From: Alphaproteobacteria bacterium
GTDB taxonomy: Bacteria; Pseudomonadota; Alphaproteobacteria; Rhizobiales; Xanthobacteraceae
Direction: 5' to 3'
Length of the DNA: 13,057 nucleotides
Assembly (NCBI GenBank): GCA_005883115.1
Contig: VAZQ01000016.1
Span: 1 to 13,057, forward strand
Shown here: piece by piece, positions 1-6,671 of the stretch
Position numbering within the stretch: the stretch's first letter is position 1
Layout: the number at the start of each line of letters is the position of its first letter
The notes under the pieces: generated by a model
Told to the model about the DNA's origin: nothing
Seen by the model: the letters and a program-made list of their open reading frames with translations, nothing else
Databases searched by the model: none
Position numbers and translations under genes: made by a program

Positions 1-2251
1 AGCCCTCGATGCGCGAGAAATCCGCGACTGTGCGGGTCGCCTCGCGAATTTCGTTGAGCAACTTGAGCCGGTTCTCGCGCAGTTGCTTGTCCTCGACATT
101 GACCGTGACGCTTGCAAAGAAGTCATCGACCGCATTACGCAGCGTCGAGAGCGTTTCCATTGCACTCTCGAAATCTTCCCGTGCGACATGATGGTTAGCG
201 TCCGCAGCTGTACTTTGGATAGTTCTCCACAGATGCTGCTCGATTGGATCACGCATCAATTCGTGATTGGGCGCACCGGAATAAGTCGTCCTGTCCTTCT
301 TTTCCTCATCGCGGAGAATGTTTGCTGCCCGACGATAACCAATTAGGAGATTGCTTCCATCGTCAGTCTCGAGGAATTTACCCAGGGCATCGACTCGTCG
401 GACAATCAGGACGAGGTCGTCTTGTCCCTCGAGAGCAAACACCGCATCAACAAGATCGTGGCGCGCACCCTGCTCGCGCAGCTGCACCTTGAGGCGGTCG
501 GCGATAAATAAGAGCAATGCAGCAGCGTTGTCCTCCCCTAGGCGCTCCCACCCGGGAACCATGTCTTTATTCTCATCAAATGCTTTGATTGCGCCCGCCA
601 CGCGCTCCGCTGCCGCTTCGACATGCTCGCTTTCGATGAGCCTTGGGATGTCCGCAAGTTGACGAACAGCTTTTACCGCTGGCGCATAAGTCCAATAAAG
701 ATAGCCAAATATCGGGAATGCCGCCCAATACAGTAACTTGCGCAATGCAACCCGAATGTTCTTTTCGAGAATGATCCGGACAACCCCGAGCGCAGCCCTC
801 CGAAGTGCGTAAGGATCCTTTGAACCTGTTGGCCTCTCATGCAGAATCCAAAAACATTCCAGTAGGTCGATCTTCTCCGCGAGCGCGACGGCGAGTGAAA
901 CCTGATCGGTCGGCACGCGATCGTTTGGGCCGAGCGGCTTGTAGTGCTCCTCGCATGCCGCCGCGACCGAGGGGTCCTCGCCTTGTGCCAGTGCGTAATA
1001 TTTACCCATCACCCCTTGCAGCTCCGGGAATTCGCCGACCACCTCGGTGAGCAGATCGGCCTTGGCGAGCCGCGCCGCGCTCCTTGTCTTTTCCACATCG
1101 GCACCGACCGTAGGCGCAAGCGCCGCCGCGAGCCGCTCGATGCGTTCAATGCGCTCCCATTGCGTGCCGAGCTTCTCGTGAAAGACGATGTCCTTGAACT
1201 TCGGCAGCCGATCCTCGAGCCGCGTCTTGAGATCGGTGTCGTAGAAGAATTTGGCGTCCGCGAGCCGCGCGCGGATCACGCGCTCGTTGCCGGCAACGAT
1301 CGCCTTGCCGCCGTCCTCGGCCTCGATATTGGCGACCAGGATGAACTTGTCGGCGAGTTGCGACGTGCGCTCCTCGCGCAGGACAAAACATTTCTGATTA
1401 TTGCGGATCGTTGCCCGGACGATCTCCGGCGGCATGCGAAGGAACGCGTCGTCGAATGACCCCATCAGCACGACGGGCCATTCAACCAGGCCTGCGATCT
1501 CCGCCAACAGGCCCGCATCCTCGACGAGCTCGTAGCCTTGCGCGAAAGCGAGGTTCTTCGCATCCGCAAGAATCATTTCCTTGCGCCGGTCGGGATCGAG
1601 CACGACCTTGGCCTTTTCGAGCTTGGCCACGTAGTCCTCGAACCGGCGCACCTTGAATGGCTGCGGCGCCATGAACCGGTGGCCGTGCGTCTCGTCGCCG
1701 GCCTTGATTTCATCGATCGCGAACGGAACGATCTCTGGTTCCTCGGTCTCCGGCCCGAAAGTTGGGACAATGGAATGCAACGGCCGCACCCAAGCAAGCG
1801 AGCCAGGCTGCTGCGACTGCTCGCCCCAGCGCATCGACTTCGGCCAGGGGAATGTCTTCACCACTTCCGGCACGATCTCGGCGAGCACGTCAATCGCCGG
1901 CCGGCCCTCCTTCTCGATCACTGCCACGTAAAAGTCGCCCCTCTTGTCGGGCACGATTTTAGCGTCACCGATCGACTTGAGGCCGGCCGCGCGCAAAAAC
2001 CCTTGGATGGCGCTCTCCGGCGCGCTGACGCGCGGGCCTTTCCTCTCCTCCTTTAGGTCGGGCTGACGAACGGGCACGCCTTTGACCGCGAGCGCAAGCC
2101 GGCGCGGCGTCACGAAGGCCTTGGCGCCTTCATAGAGGAGCCCCGCGCCGACGAGCGCGTCGGTGACGCGCTTGCGCAAATCCTCGGCCGCACGCGCCTG
2201 CATGCGCGCTGGAATTTCCTCGGAGAACAGCTCGAGCAGAAAGTCGGGCAT
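1..2251 (-). CDS. glyS: Glycyl-tRNA synthetase beta subunit (only the stop codon is outside the window)
   Basis: Beta subunit of the bacterial alpha2beta2 glycyl-tRNA synthetase, which attaches glycine to tRNA-Gly in the cytoplasm; the beta chain carries most of the tRNA-recognition surface. The frame is open for 750 codons from ATG at 2251. It begins MPDFLLELFSEEIPARMQAR, the typical GlyS start, and residues 477-490 hold the family stretch GSKDPYALRRAALG. From about residue 579 a C-terminal anticodon-binding region begins (ADRLKVQLREQGARHDLVDA). The last codons read LNEIREATRTVADFSRIEG, a normal GlyS end, and base 1 can be the first base of the stop codon. I checked the frame at both ends and through 480-880 and found no net shift. 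E. coli GlyS has 689 residues; the excess lies mostly at residues 508-578. The 3' 900 bases are visibly AT-richer than the rest. An upstream ATG at 2280 is in another frame. Confidence 0.95.
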   Translation of the reverse strand, partial: MPDFLLELFSEEIPARMQARAAEDLRKRVTDALVGAGLLYEGAKAFVTPRRLALAVKGVPVRQPDLKEERKGPRVSAPESAIQGFLRAAGLKSIGDAKIVPDKRGDFYVAVIEKEGRPAIDVLAEIVPEVVKTFPWPKSMRWGEQSQQPGSLAWVRPLHSIVPTFGPETEEPEIVPFAIDEIKAGDETHGHRFMAPQPFKVRRFEDYVAKLEKAKVVLDPDRRKEMILADAKNLAFAQGYELVEDAGLLAEIAGLVEWPVVLMGSFDDAFLRMPPEIVRATIRNNQKCFVLREERTSQLADKFILVANIEAEDGGKAIVAGNERVIRARLADAKFFYDTDLKTRLEDRLPKFKDIVFHEKLGTQWERIERIERLAAALAPTVGADVEKTRSAARLAKADLLTEVVGEFPELQGVMGKYYALAQGEDPSVAAACEEHYKPLGPNDRVPTDQVSLAVALAEKIDLLECFWILHERPTGSKDPYALRRAALGVVRIILEKNIRVALRKLLYWAAFPIFGYLYWTYAPAVKAVRQLADIPRLIESEHVEAAAERVAGAIKAFDENKDMVPGWERLGEDNAAALLLFIADRLKVQLREQGARHDLVDAVFALEGQDDLVLIVRRVDALGKFLETDDGSNLLIGYRRAANILRDEEKKDRTTYSGAPNHELMRDPIEQHLWRTIQSTAADANHHVAREDFESAMETLSTLRNAVDDFFASVTVNVEDKQLRENRLKLLNEIREATRTVADFSRIEG

Positions 2252-2401
2252 CGTGAGCAGGTAGCAGGCGCAGTTGCCATTGTTAAGTCGAAAAGCGCGA
2301 CGCCTGGTTCCCGCCCAACTTTTGCTCGCTAATGCTACGCTTGCAGGCCTCAAGGCCATGCCGCACATTTCCACGAGCTTCGCCAGCTTTCGGTGCGTTT
2401 G

Positions 2402-2986
2402 ATGAAAATCCTCAGCCGCGTCATTTCCGTGCGCGCGGCCGCCGTGTGTGCCTTCGCTGTGATGTCGGGCGCTGCTTGCGCCGCGGACAGCGAGACGATC
2501 TACCTGATGTACCTCAAGGGGAGCGAAGGCCCGCCTGCGGTCCCGATGCGCGTGGTCTGGGATGATACGAAGCCCCGCATCGGCATCGATCTAGGAGCGA
2601 AATACGAGCCTGCACTGACGAAGCTCGGGCTTCCTCGCGTACTCGAATATGATGCGAACCGCGACAAGTCACAATTCGTGGTGCGCGATCCGGAGTTTGC
2701 CCGATTCATCAAGGCGGTCGCGGCCTCGATTGTTCAGGGCTTCTTGAGCGCAAGTCCCGTTCCCGGCGCCTGGGCGCAACCCGCCGAGGTCACCGTCCAC
2801 ACGGCAACCCTGCTCGTCACGCCGACGCCGGCACGGCTTGAGGTGATCGCGCGTCTCCACGTCACCTATCTGTGGCCGCAAAAATCCGGGGCGCCGAAGG
2901 TGCGGGATCTGATCAAGGGCGACATCGTCTTCGTGGGCCAGCCGGAGGGCGCGGGATCTGGCGAGCAGGGCGAACCGCGCGAATAG
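2402..2986 (+). CDS. Unrecognised secreted or periplasmic protein, 194 aa
   Basis: I do not recognise this family. The ATG at 2402 gives a classical Sec signal peptide: a short basic start (MKILSRVISVR), a hydrophobic alanine-rich core and a likely cleavage site in GAACAADS near residue 26. A GTG nine bases upstream (2393) is in frame but less attractive. The mature part is soluble-looking, with no second membrane segment, and ends in a Gly/Glu-rich tail (EGAGSGEQGEPRE) that is probably disordered. Codon use resembles that of the neighbouring genes, which supports real coding. The gene is divergent from glyS (150-base gap) and convergent with the CDGSH gene, so it interrupts the glyQ-glyS pair on the opposite strand. 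It contains no visible catalytic or metal-binding signature, so no function is proposed. Confidence 0.7.
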   Translation: MKILSRVISVRAAAVCAFAVMSGAACAADSETIYLMYLKGSEGPPAVPMRVVWDDTKPRIGIDLGAKYEPALTKLGLPRVLEYDANRDKSQFVVRDPEFARFIKAVAASIVQGFLSASPVPGAWAQPAEVTVHTATLLVTPTPARLEVIARLHVTYLWPQKSGAPKVRDLIKGDIVFVGQPEGAGSGEQGEPRE

Positions 2987-3023
2987 TGAAGCGGCGAAAC
3001 GCTGCGCGGGCCCTCACGCTCAG

Positions 3024-3050
3024 TCACCCCCTCGTGGAGGGAAAGGGTGA
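3024..3050. terminator. Imperfect hairpin between two convergent genes
   Basis: An inner stem CCCTC/GAGGG (3029-3033 with 3037-3041, loop GTG) is extended, past a three-A bulge at 3042-3044, by TCACC/GGTGA (3024-3028 with 3046-3050). It lies in the 98-base gap between the stops of the secreted-protein gene and the CDGSH gene, where a two-way terminator would be expected. There is no T-run on either side, so intrinsic termination is uncertain. It also resembles a worn copy of the TCACCCTC...GAGGGTGA-type palindromes scattered in rhizobial genomes; that resemblance is from memory. Confidence 0.35.
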
Positions 3051-3084
3051 ATGGCGGCGCCAGTTTGATCTCGCTTCACGAGCC

Positions 3085-3339
3085 CTACGGCTCTGGATCG
3101 AGCTTCTTGTGGCTGCCGTCGCACATCGGCCGGTTGCCGGTGCGCTTGCAGGCGCAGAACCAGACCTGCGCCAACTGGTCCGACTTCCACTCGACCGGCG
3201 AAAACACTGTGCCCTTATGCGAGCCGTCGCAGAACGGTTGCTTCTTCGAACGCCCGCAGGCGCACCACCAATAACTCTTCTCGGCCTCGACATCGATCGC
3301 AACCGGCGCGCGTCCGCCAATTTCAGGCTGGGCATTCAT
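3085..3339 (-). CDS. Tandem CDGSH iron-sulfur protein, 84 aa
   Basis: A small protein with two complete CDGSH motifs, each following C-x-C-x2-[ST]-x3-P-x-C-D-G-S-H. The first has ligands C26, C28, C37 and H41; the second has C62, C64, C73 and H77. In known members, such as mitoNEET and the tandem-domain CISD3 type, each motif holds a redox-active, acid-labile 2Fe-2S cluster through three cysteines and one histidine. There is no membrane segment, so it should be cytoplasmic. The start is ATG at 3339, which shares the sequence ATGA with the glyQ stop codon (3338-3336); this 4-base overlap suggests translational coupling. A longer open frame reaches 3489, but the extra part only shadows glyQ. 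The physiological role of bacterial tandem CDGSH proteins is not well defined; electron transfer or cluster donation are the usual suggestions. Confidence 0.93.
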   Translation of the reverse strand: MNAQPEIGGRAPVAIDVEAEKSYWWCACGRSKKQPFCDGSHKGTVFSPVEWKSDQLAQVWFCACKRTGNRPMCDGSHKKLDPEP

Positions 3340-4277
3340 GCGCCTGCTCCCCCCGCTTGGGTTGCGAGCCACGCCTCGCCGCAGGCTTTGGCAAGGTCGC
3401 GCACCCGCAGAATGTAGCTCTGCCGCTCGGTCACGGAAATCACGCCGCGCGCGTCGAGCAGATTGAACACATGGCTCGCCTTGATGCACTGGTCATAGGC
3501 CGGCAGCGCCATCAGGTGGCGCTTGTTGTTGCCAATCGTCGTCCAACCGGCGGCGATGTAGTTGCGGCAGGCGGCCTCCGCCATCTTGAACTGCTCGAAG
3601 AGCATCTCGGTTTCGGCAAATTCGAAATTATGGCGCGAGTATTCCTGCTCGGCCTGCAGGAAAACGTCGCCATAGGTGACCTTCTTCTCTCCCTCGCGGC
3701 CGTTGAAGTTGAGGTCGAACACGCGGTCGACCCCCTGTACATACATCGCCAGTCGCTCGAGCCCATAGGTCAGCTCTCCGGAGACCGGCGCGCATTCAAA
3801 GCCCGCGACCTGCTGGAAATAGGTGAATTGCGATACTTCCATGCCGTCGCACCAGCACTCCCAGCCCAGCCCCCAAGCGCCGAGTGTGGGGCTTTCCCAG
3901 TCGTCTTCCACGAAGCGGATGTCATGCAGCTTCGGATCGATGCCGATCGCAAAAAGCGACTTGAGATAGAGCTCCTGGATGTGCTCCGGCGAAGGTTTCA
4001 GGATGACCTGGAACTGGTAGTAATGCTGTAGCCGGTTCGGATTCTCTCCATAGCGACCGTCCTTCGGCCGACGTGAGGGTTGCACATAGGCCGCGTTCCA
4101 CGGCTTGGGCCCGAGCGCCCGCAGCGTCGTGGCTGGATGAAAGGTGCCGGCGCCAACCTCCATGTCGTAGGGCTGCAGGATCACGCAGCCGTAATCTGCC
4201 CAATAGCGCTGCAGCGCCAGGATCAAGCCCTGGAATGAGCGCGCGGGACGCAGATGGGCGGGAAGGTCGTCGCTCAT
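3336..4277 (-). CDS. glyQ: Glycyl-tRNA synthetase alpha subunit
   Basis: Catalytic-core subunit of the alpha2beta2 glycyl-tRNA synthetase: it forms glycyl-adenylate and works with GlyS to charge tRNA-Gly. The 313-residue length is normal for the family. Class II signatures are clear: CVILQPYDMEVGAGTFHPAT (residues 31-50), the motif 2 region RYGENPNRLQHYYQFQV (75-91), LGWECWCDGMEVSQFTYFQQ (137-156) and the motif 3-like GELTYGLERLAMYVQG (167-182). I chose ATG 4277 because it gives the usual short lead-in (MSDDLPAHLRPARSFQGLIL); the open frame continues upstream to 4361 only as non-family sequence. The stop overlaps the start of the CDGSH gene. A promoter-like pair lies about 70 bases upstream. 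glyS is not directly downstream: the CDGSH gene and an inverted gene lie between them. Confidence 0.97.
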   Translation of the reverse strand: MSDDLPAHLRPARSFQGLILALQRYWADYGCVILQPYDMEVGAGTFHPATTLRALGPKPWNAAYVQPSRRPKDGRYGENPNRLQHYYQFQVILKPSPEHIQELYLKSLFAIGIDPKLHDIRFVEDDWESPTLGAWGLGWECWCDGMEVSQFTYFQQVAGFECAPVSGELTYGLERLAMYVQGVDRVFDLNFNGREGEKKVTYGDVFLQAEQEYSRHNFEFAETEMLFEQFKMAEAACRNYIAAGWTTIGNNKRHLMALPAYDQCIKASHVFNLLDARGVISVTERQSYILRVRDLAKACGEAWLATQAGGAGA

Positions 4278-4348
4278 GTGCCTGCAAAATTCAGATGCCC
4301 GAGCCGCAACTGAGGCGCGCATTCGCGAGCAGCGGAGTTGGGCGGCTA

Positions 4349-4377
4349 GACGTACTGACACGCATCCGCAGCGTCAA
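4349..4377 (-). promoter_or_regulatory. Candidate sigma-70-type promoter of glyQ-CDGSH
   Basis: On the minus strand, TTGACG (4377-4372, five of six bases matching the -35 consensus) is followed after exactly 17 bases by TACGTC (4354-4349), a weak -10 of the loose kind common in alphaproteobacteria. Transcription would start near 4342, giving a leader of about 65 bases before the glyQ ATG. It sits in the 149-base divergent gap between glyQ and the TctC-family gene. Only sequence similarity supports it. Confidence 0.4.
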
Positions 4378-4426
4378 GAAGACGCGCCACAATGACGGCC
4401 GCATCGCGCGTTGGTATCTTTGCGCA

Positions 4427-5407
4427 ATGATCCTTGTCCGCTGCTCGCTTGCAGGAATTGTCCTCGCCGCGCTCCTCCCGCTGACAGTACCTGGTGCGCA
4501 AGCGCAGGACTATCCCAACCGCCCGATCCGTCTGGTGGTGGGTTTCACGCCCGGCGGCACCACGGATTTCGTCGCGCGGCTTCTCTCCGAAGCGCTGCGC
4601 GGCTTGCTCGGACAGAACGTCGTCGTCGACAACAGGCCGGGCGCGAACGGCGCGATCGCCGCCGAATACGTAGCCAAATCAGACCCGGACGGTTACACCC
4701 TATTCTTTACCACTGTTGGCGCAGTCGCGATCAATCCGGCCCTGCGCAGCAATCTTGCCTATGAACCGCGCAAGGACTTTGCGCCGGTCGGGATGGCGGT
4801 GTTCAACTCAACGATGCTAGTGGTGAATGCTTCGATGAAGGTCAATTCGGCGCGCGAGCTCGCCGCATTGGCCCGCGAACGACCAGGCGCCATTACCATC
4901 GGAATCACTGGTCTTGGCGCCATCTCGCATCTTGGGCTCGAACTTTTCCAGGCCGCGGCCGGCGTAAAATTTCAAGCCGTGCCATATCGCGGAGCATCGC
5001 AAGCAGTTACGGATCTGATTGGCGGCCAACTCGACGGTTTGTTCGGCGACACTCCGACGGTGATGGAGCAAGTCAACACCGGCAAGCTCAAAGCGCTCGC
5101 GGCAACCTCGCAGGATCGCTCGGATATTTTCCCGGACGTGCCGACCTTCGTCGAACAAGGCTTCGCGGACACGGTTGCCAACCAGTGGGCCGGCACACTG
5201 GCACCCGCGGGCACGTCGCCCGCCGTCATCGTCAACCTCAATGCAGCTTTCAATGCCGCGCTGACCAATGTGAATGTGCGCCGCAAGCTCGGGCAAGCCG
5301 GCGTGACGCCCTCGCCGAGCACGCCGGAGGAGTTCGGGCGTTACCTCGAGCAGGAGATCGCCCGCTGGAGCAAGCTCATCCGGGACAAAGGAATTAAGGG
5401 CGAATAG
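4427..5407 (+). CDS. TctC/Bug-family periplasmic solute-binding protein
   Basis: Extracytoplasmic receptor of the tripartite tricarboxylate transporter type (Bug family), 326 residues as expected. It has a Sec signal peptide (MILVRCSLAGIVLAALLPLT) with a probable cut after AQA at residue 26. The mature protein then opens with the family hallmark YPNRPIRLVVGFTPGG (residues 29-44), followed by DNRPGANGAIAAEYVAKSDP (68-87) with the usual DGYTL. Known Bug proteins bind carboxylates or other small amphiphilic solutes between two lobes; the ligand here cannot be read from sequence. No tctA or tctB membrane genes lie nearby, so this is an orphan receptor, as is common where the family is expanded. 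ATG 4427 is chosen because it starts the signal peptide; the open frame upstream to 4073 only shadows glyQ. Its stop is six bases from the stop of the convergent small membrane-protein gene. Confidence 0.93.
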   Translation: MILVRCSLAGIVLAALLPLTVPGAQAQDYPNRPIRLVVGFTPGGTTDFVARLLSEALRGLLGQNVVVDNRPGANGAIAAEYVAKSDPDGYTLFFTTVGAVAINPALRSNLAYEPRKDFAPVGMAVFNSTMLVVNASMKVNSARELAALARERPGAITIGITGLGAISHLGLELFQAAAGVKFQAVPYRGASQAVTDLIGGQLDGLFGDTPTVMEQVNTGKLKALAATSQDRSDIFPDVPTFVEQGFADTVANQWAGTLAPAGTSPAVIVNLNAAFNAALTNVNVRRKLGQAGVTPSPSTPEEFGRYLEQEIARWSKLIRDKGIKGE

Positions 5408-5413
5408 GGTCCG

Positions 5414-5617
5414 TCACATCACGCGCCATTCGCCGCTGCGCGGATCGCGGCGCAGCGTCGGAAAGGTTCGACGCAGGGTGGGATCGGTCGCGGCTTTCAC
5501 TCGATCGAGCTCGGCGTTGATCCGGCGCACCTCTCGCACGACCCAGCGCATGACGACGCCAGTACCGACCGCGCCCAGCGCGAGCCTAACTAAGGGCGAG
5601 ATGACGAAGGGAGGCAT
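5414..5617 (-). CDS. Small single-span membrane protein, 67 aa, downstream of the S49 peptidase
   Basis: A conserved-looking hypothetical protein whose family I cannot name. Residues 4-24 form one hydrophobic segment (FVISPLVRLALGAVGTGVVM), followed by a basic amphipathic stretch (RWVVREVRRINAELDRVK) and an Arg-rich tail, so the tail should face the cytoplasm by the positive-inside rule. ATG 5617 is preceded by GAGGAG with only two bases of spacing, tight for a ribosome site, but no other start would keep the hydrophobic segment. It begins 18 bases after the S49 peptidase stop on the same strand, which suggests one transcript. Because the peptidase next door lacks a membrane anchor, this protein could tether or regulate it; that is inference only. 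Confidence 0.7.
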   Translation of the reverse strand: MPPFVISPLVRLALGAVGTGVVMRWVVREVRRINAELDRVKAATDPTLRRTFPTLRRDPRSGEWRVM

Positions 5618-5635
5618 GTCTCCTCGCGAACCTTT

Positions 5636-6541
5636 TCACAATCCATATCGCGCCCACAAGGCGCGTGCTTCCAGGGCCGAGATCACCTCCTCGGCAAAAT
5701 CGGCGGCGCGCGGCAAACCCTCATGCCCAGTGACGCCCGGCTGCACTCGGCCAAACCAGCCACGCGCGGGAGCGACGAGCGGAGTGACGACCCCATCGCC
5801 GAAACGCGCCCGCAGCGTCGCGCGCAGATCTCCGATGCCATCCGCAAGACCGAGCTCGGTCGCCTTGCCGCCGGTCCAGTATTCGCCGGAGAACAAGGTC
5901 TTTTCGGGACCGTTGAGCCGCGTTCCGCGGCTGCGCTTGACCAGCGCGATGAACTCCTCGTGGATTTCCTGCTGCAGCGCCTTGAGGCGGTCGACGTCCT
6001 GCGGATTCTCCGGAAGGAACGGATCGAGCATGGCCTTGTGCTCGCCGGAAACATAAAGCCTGCGCTCTACTCCGAGTTTGTCCATCAGCTTGGGAAAGCC
6101 GAAGGAACCCCCGACGACTCCGATCGAGCCGACGATCGAGGAGGGATCGCAGAAGATCTCGTCGGCGGCGCAAGCGATCATGTAGCCGCCCGAGGCGGCG
6201 ACATCCTCGGCAAATGCGATCACCGGACGCGCGTTCTCGGCCGCCAGCTGGCGGATACGGCGGTAGATCAGATGTGACTGTACCGGCGAGCCGCCCGGCG
6301 AATTGATCAGTAACGCGACCGCTTGCGTCCCTCGCATGTTGAAGGCGCGCTCGAGCGCACGGGCGACGGTGGCAAGCGTGAGGCCCGGCTTCAGGGGAGT
6401 CGAAAATCCGATGACACCGGCGAGTCGAATCACCGGCACGACTGGCACGCCGCGTAGTCGCTTTGGCAGTACCGGCCGCAGCGCCTCGCGCGCGCTTGCG
6501 ATCAGCTGCCGCAGATGCTCGGAACGGTTTTTGTCGGTCAT
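5636..6541 (-). CDS. S49-family serine peptidase (SppA/SohB-like), 301 aa, no membrane anchor
   Basis: A Ser-Lys dyad peptidase of the signal-peptide-peptidase A group, members of which degrade leftover signal peptides or other membrane-associated peptides. The nucleophile is S117 in DVAASGGYMIA. The general-base lysine is K169 in YVSGEHKAMLDP, 52 residues later, the same spacing as S147-K199 of Bacillus subtilis SppA. The conserved INSPGGSP (80-87) and SSIVGSIGVV (134-143) segments are present. At about 300 residues it is the short, single-domain type. Unlike E. coli SppA it has no N-terminal hydrophobic segment: the first 30 residues are charged (MTDKNRSEHLRQLIASARE), so it appears cytosolic or peripherally bound. 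The start is ATG 6541. The next gene downstream is a small membrane protein 18 bases away. Confidence 0.92.
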   Translation of the reverse strand: MTDKNRSEHLRQLIASAREALRPVLPKRLRGVPVVPVIRLAGVIGFSTPLKPGLTLATVARALERAFNMRGTQAVALLINSPGGSPVQSHLIYRRIRQLAAENARPVIAFAEDVAASGGYMIACAADEIFCDPSSIVGSIGVVGGSFGFPKLMDKLGVERRLYVSGEHKAMLDPFLPENPQDVDRLKALQQEIHEEFIALVKRSRGTRLNGPEKTLFSGEYWTGGKATELGLADGIGDLRATLRARFGDGVVTPLVAPARGWFGRVQPGVTGHEGLPRAADFAEEVISALEARALWARYGL

Positions 6542-6671
6542 CGGGTCTTCGGCTCACTTAGCACATACCCGCCGCCTCGGAGTGTTTACCGGCGCGGCGC
6601 GATGTCACGTCTACGCTGCCGGCGACCTCACCTCAAGTTAGGCAGCGCGATAAGCCGACGCGGGCGGCGCA

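Noticed and set aside
944..2056. Two plus-strand open frames of 171 and 172 codons
   Set aside because: Both are antisense shadows of glyS, whose minus-strand reading matches the family over its full length.
3357..4031. 224-codon plus-strand open frame
   Set aside because: It is antisense to glyQ, with no family resemblance or ribosome site; typical of high-GC shadow frames.
6608..6636. TTGAGG-N17-TAGACG on the minus strand as a promoter for the S49 peptidase
   Set aside because: The spacing is right, but both hexamers match the consensus poorly. A similarly weak TTGAGG-N16-TAGCGA lies upstream of glyS, showing how easily such pairs arise.
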